Origin: Pseudomonadota bacterium
GTDB lineage: Bacteria; Pseudomonadota; Gammaproteobacteria; Steroidobacterales; Steroidobacteraceae
DNA length: 6,498 nucleotides
Direction: 5' to 3'
NCBI GenBank assembly: GCA_016703895.1
Contig: JADJBE010000031.1
Coordinates: forward strand, 1 to 6,498
Made by a program: the position numbers and the translations under genes. Below the pieces are notes generated by a model. That model was not told where the DNA came from and searched no databases. It saw only the letters and a program-made list of their open reading frames with translations. Below are positions 5,059 through 6,498 of the stretch, piece by piece; the stretch's first letter is position 1; the number at the start of each line of letters is the position of its first letter.

Positions 5059-6498
5059 ATGACGATTCTTTTCACCGATCTTGGGCGCACTGTCGGTTCT
5101 GCGCGAGCGGCTCAAGTCTGTAGGAGCGGCTTCAGCCGCGAACGATTCGTGTGGCACGTCCATTCGCGGCTGAAGCCGCTCCTACAGGGCATTCTGGTGC
5201 TGGGTATGCTGTTTCCGATCATCGGGAACGCGCAGACGGCGCCGGCTGCCAGGGAGGCACCGGCCTCGCGCGACGCGCTGTTCGGCGAGGCGCCGTCCGA
5301 GAGCCAGGACGCGAAGGTCTCCGGCTTCTACGAATTCACTCCAGCCTATACCTACGGCGACCCGAAACACTGGTCACGCGCGGTCAGCCGGTTGGCCGTC
5401 GATGCCCGGGGCGACCTGGGCAGCGGGGTCAAGTGGAAACTCGGCGCCCGGGTCGACGTCGACCCGGTCTACATGGGGTCGAACTTCTACCTGCAGGACG
5501 TCAAGGAGGACCAGCGCGTCACCGCGATCTGGCGCGAGAACTACCTCGATTTCGACGCGGGCGGCTGGGACTTCCGCGTCGGGGCGCAGAACATCGTCTG
5601 GGGCGACGTGGTGGGCCTCTTCTTCGCCGACGTCGTCTCGGCACGGATCTGCGCGATTTCCTGCTGCCGAGCTTCGACGTGATCCGCATTCCGCAGTGGG
5701 CAGCGCGAGCGGAGTACTCGGCTGGCGACTCGCACGTCGAACTGGTCTGGGTGCCGGTGCAGGCCTTCGACAACATCGGCAAGCCGGGCTCGGACTTCTA
5801 TCCGGCGCCGCTGCCGTCGCCAACCCCGTCCAACGTGGCGGCGGTGTTCAAGAACCCGGATCGGCCCTCGAGTTCGCTCGGCAACTCGGCCTACGGCTTC
5901 GGGCGAACACGCTGGTCGGCGGCTGGGACATCGCGGGTTTTTATTACCGCAGCTTCAGCAGTTCGCCGACGTTCTATCGCGAACTCACCGGCGTGCCTTC
6001 GCAACCGCTGACCTATCAGCCGCGTTACGACCGGATCTGGCAGGCGGGGGCGACCTTCAGCAAGGACTTCGGCAGCATGGTGCTGCACGGGGAGGCCATC
6101 TATGCGAGTGGACAGAATTACGGAACGTTCGATCCAACCGCCACGGGAGGCGTGGTGGCGCGATCGACGGTCGACTGGATTGCCAGCCTGGACATCCCGT
6201 TCACCGAAATCGATGGACGAACGAACTTCCAGGCATTCCAGCGCATCTACCTCGACGGTGGAAGCGACGCAGTCGCGCTGAAGTCGGGCGATTTCGGCAT
6301 CAGCGCCTTCGTGTCGGCAAAGTTCGCGGGCGTGTGGGAGCCGCAACTGATGTGGATCCAGACCTTTGGCGGGGGCGGGGGGCTGGTGCGGCCCCGGCTC
6401 AATTGGACACCCATCAGGAACACGACATTCAGTGCGGGTGTCGACATTTTCACCGGCGCGAGCGACGGCTACTTCGGTCGGTACGGCAACCGCGATCG
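5059..6498 (+). CDS. DUF1302-like outer membrane beta-barrel protein, 3' end missing (frame-disrupted)
   Basis: This is an outer-membrane beta-barrel of the DUF1302 type, a group often found with RND/MMPL or ABC lipid-export genes; its cargo is unknown. ATG 5059 has a ribosome site (agagg, 5047-5051) seven bases upstream. The signal peptide has a long arginine-rich lead, then GILVLGMLFPIIGNAQ with cleavage near residue 58-59. Codons 20-43 are encoded by an inverted REP pair. GTG 5149 is an alternative start without a ribosome site. Alternating beta strands follow: KVSGFYEFTPAYTYGD, GVKWKLGARVDVDPVYM, WDFRVGAQNIVWGDVVGLFF. One base appears lost near 5641-5646 (VVSA to DLRDFLLPSFDVIRIPQW) and another near 5898-5903 (NSAYGF to ANTLVGGWDIAGFYY). 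The last frame is open to the window edge, ending FTGASDGYFGRYGNRD. About 478 residues are visible. No ATPase or permease partner adjoins it directly. Confidence 0.75.
5118..5187. repeat. Inverted pair of REP units inside the DUF1302 reading frame
   Basis: A plus-oriented unit (5118-5142, starting ctgtaggagcggcttcagcc) and its exact reverse complement (5163-5187) are separated by a 20-base loop. The 25-base arms match without mismatch and can form one long hairpin. Each unit also holds its own small stem gcggc/gccgc. They belong to the same family as the units at 249-463. The pair lies within the open frame, between the start codon and the hydrophobic core of the signal peptide. Confidence 0.85.

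Noticed and set aside
5151..6011. 286-codon plus-strand frame read as one protein
   Set aside because: Only its middle part (about 5646-5898) matches the barrel protein. The rest is out-of-frame translation on either side of the two shifts.
1..6498. tRNA, rRNA, riboswitch or phage genes
   Set aside because: No cloverleaf, conserved rRNA segment, known riboswitch core or phage-type protein was recognised on either strand.

Overview
The window is GC-rich Pseudomonadota DNA, most likely gammaproteobacterial. The evidence is the short REP-type repeats that begin tgtaggagcg, an outer-membrane beta-barrel gene, a LolA-like periplasmic protein and a LolD-type ATPase, all of which belong to a Gram-negative with an outer membrane. 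I cannot place it to genus.

Layout, left to right: (1) the C-terminal end of a lytic transglycosylase (1-228); (2) a 300-base gene-free stretch holding a cluster of REP-like repeats in both orientations (249-463); (3) a secreted trypsin/HtrA-like serine protease (about 532-1284) whose His, Asp and Ser motifs are all present but spread over three frames; (4) on the minus strand, an intact FeeM-like GNAT acyltransferase (1376-2302); (5) a 315-base intergenic region with a 12-base palindrome and a small hairpin; (6) on the minus strand, a LolA-like outer-membrane lipoprotein-sorting protein (2618-3282) with an apparent internal deletion; (7) divergent from it, a LolD/MacB-type ABC ATPase (3351-4137) with two frame changes and no permease gene after it; (8) a VapBC-type toxin-antitoxin pair (4264-5011) bracketed by two palindromes of one repeat family (4102-4156 and 5020-5042); (9) a DUF1302-like outer-membrane protein (5059 to the window end) whose signal-peptide region contains a perfect inverted pair of REP units (5118-5187).

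Items 6, 7 and 9 look like parts of one envelope export or lipid-transport locus: periplasmic carrier, ATPase and outer-membrane protein. The ATPase should be followed by an FtsX-like permease. Instead the toxin-antitoxin pair with its flanking repeats sits there. This is the best candidate for an unusual arrangement in the window.

A caution applies to the whole window. Nearly every recognisable gene changes frame one or more times, and almost every change fits loss of one base (net -1), usually in a run of G or C. Only the acyltransferase and the PIN toxin read through cleanly. A disrupted antitoxin beside an intact toxin is hard to maintain in a living cell, so many of these shifts are probably consensus-sequence errors rather than true pseudogenes. 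The larger gap in the LolA-like gene, about 40 residues, is less easily explained that way.
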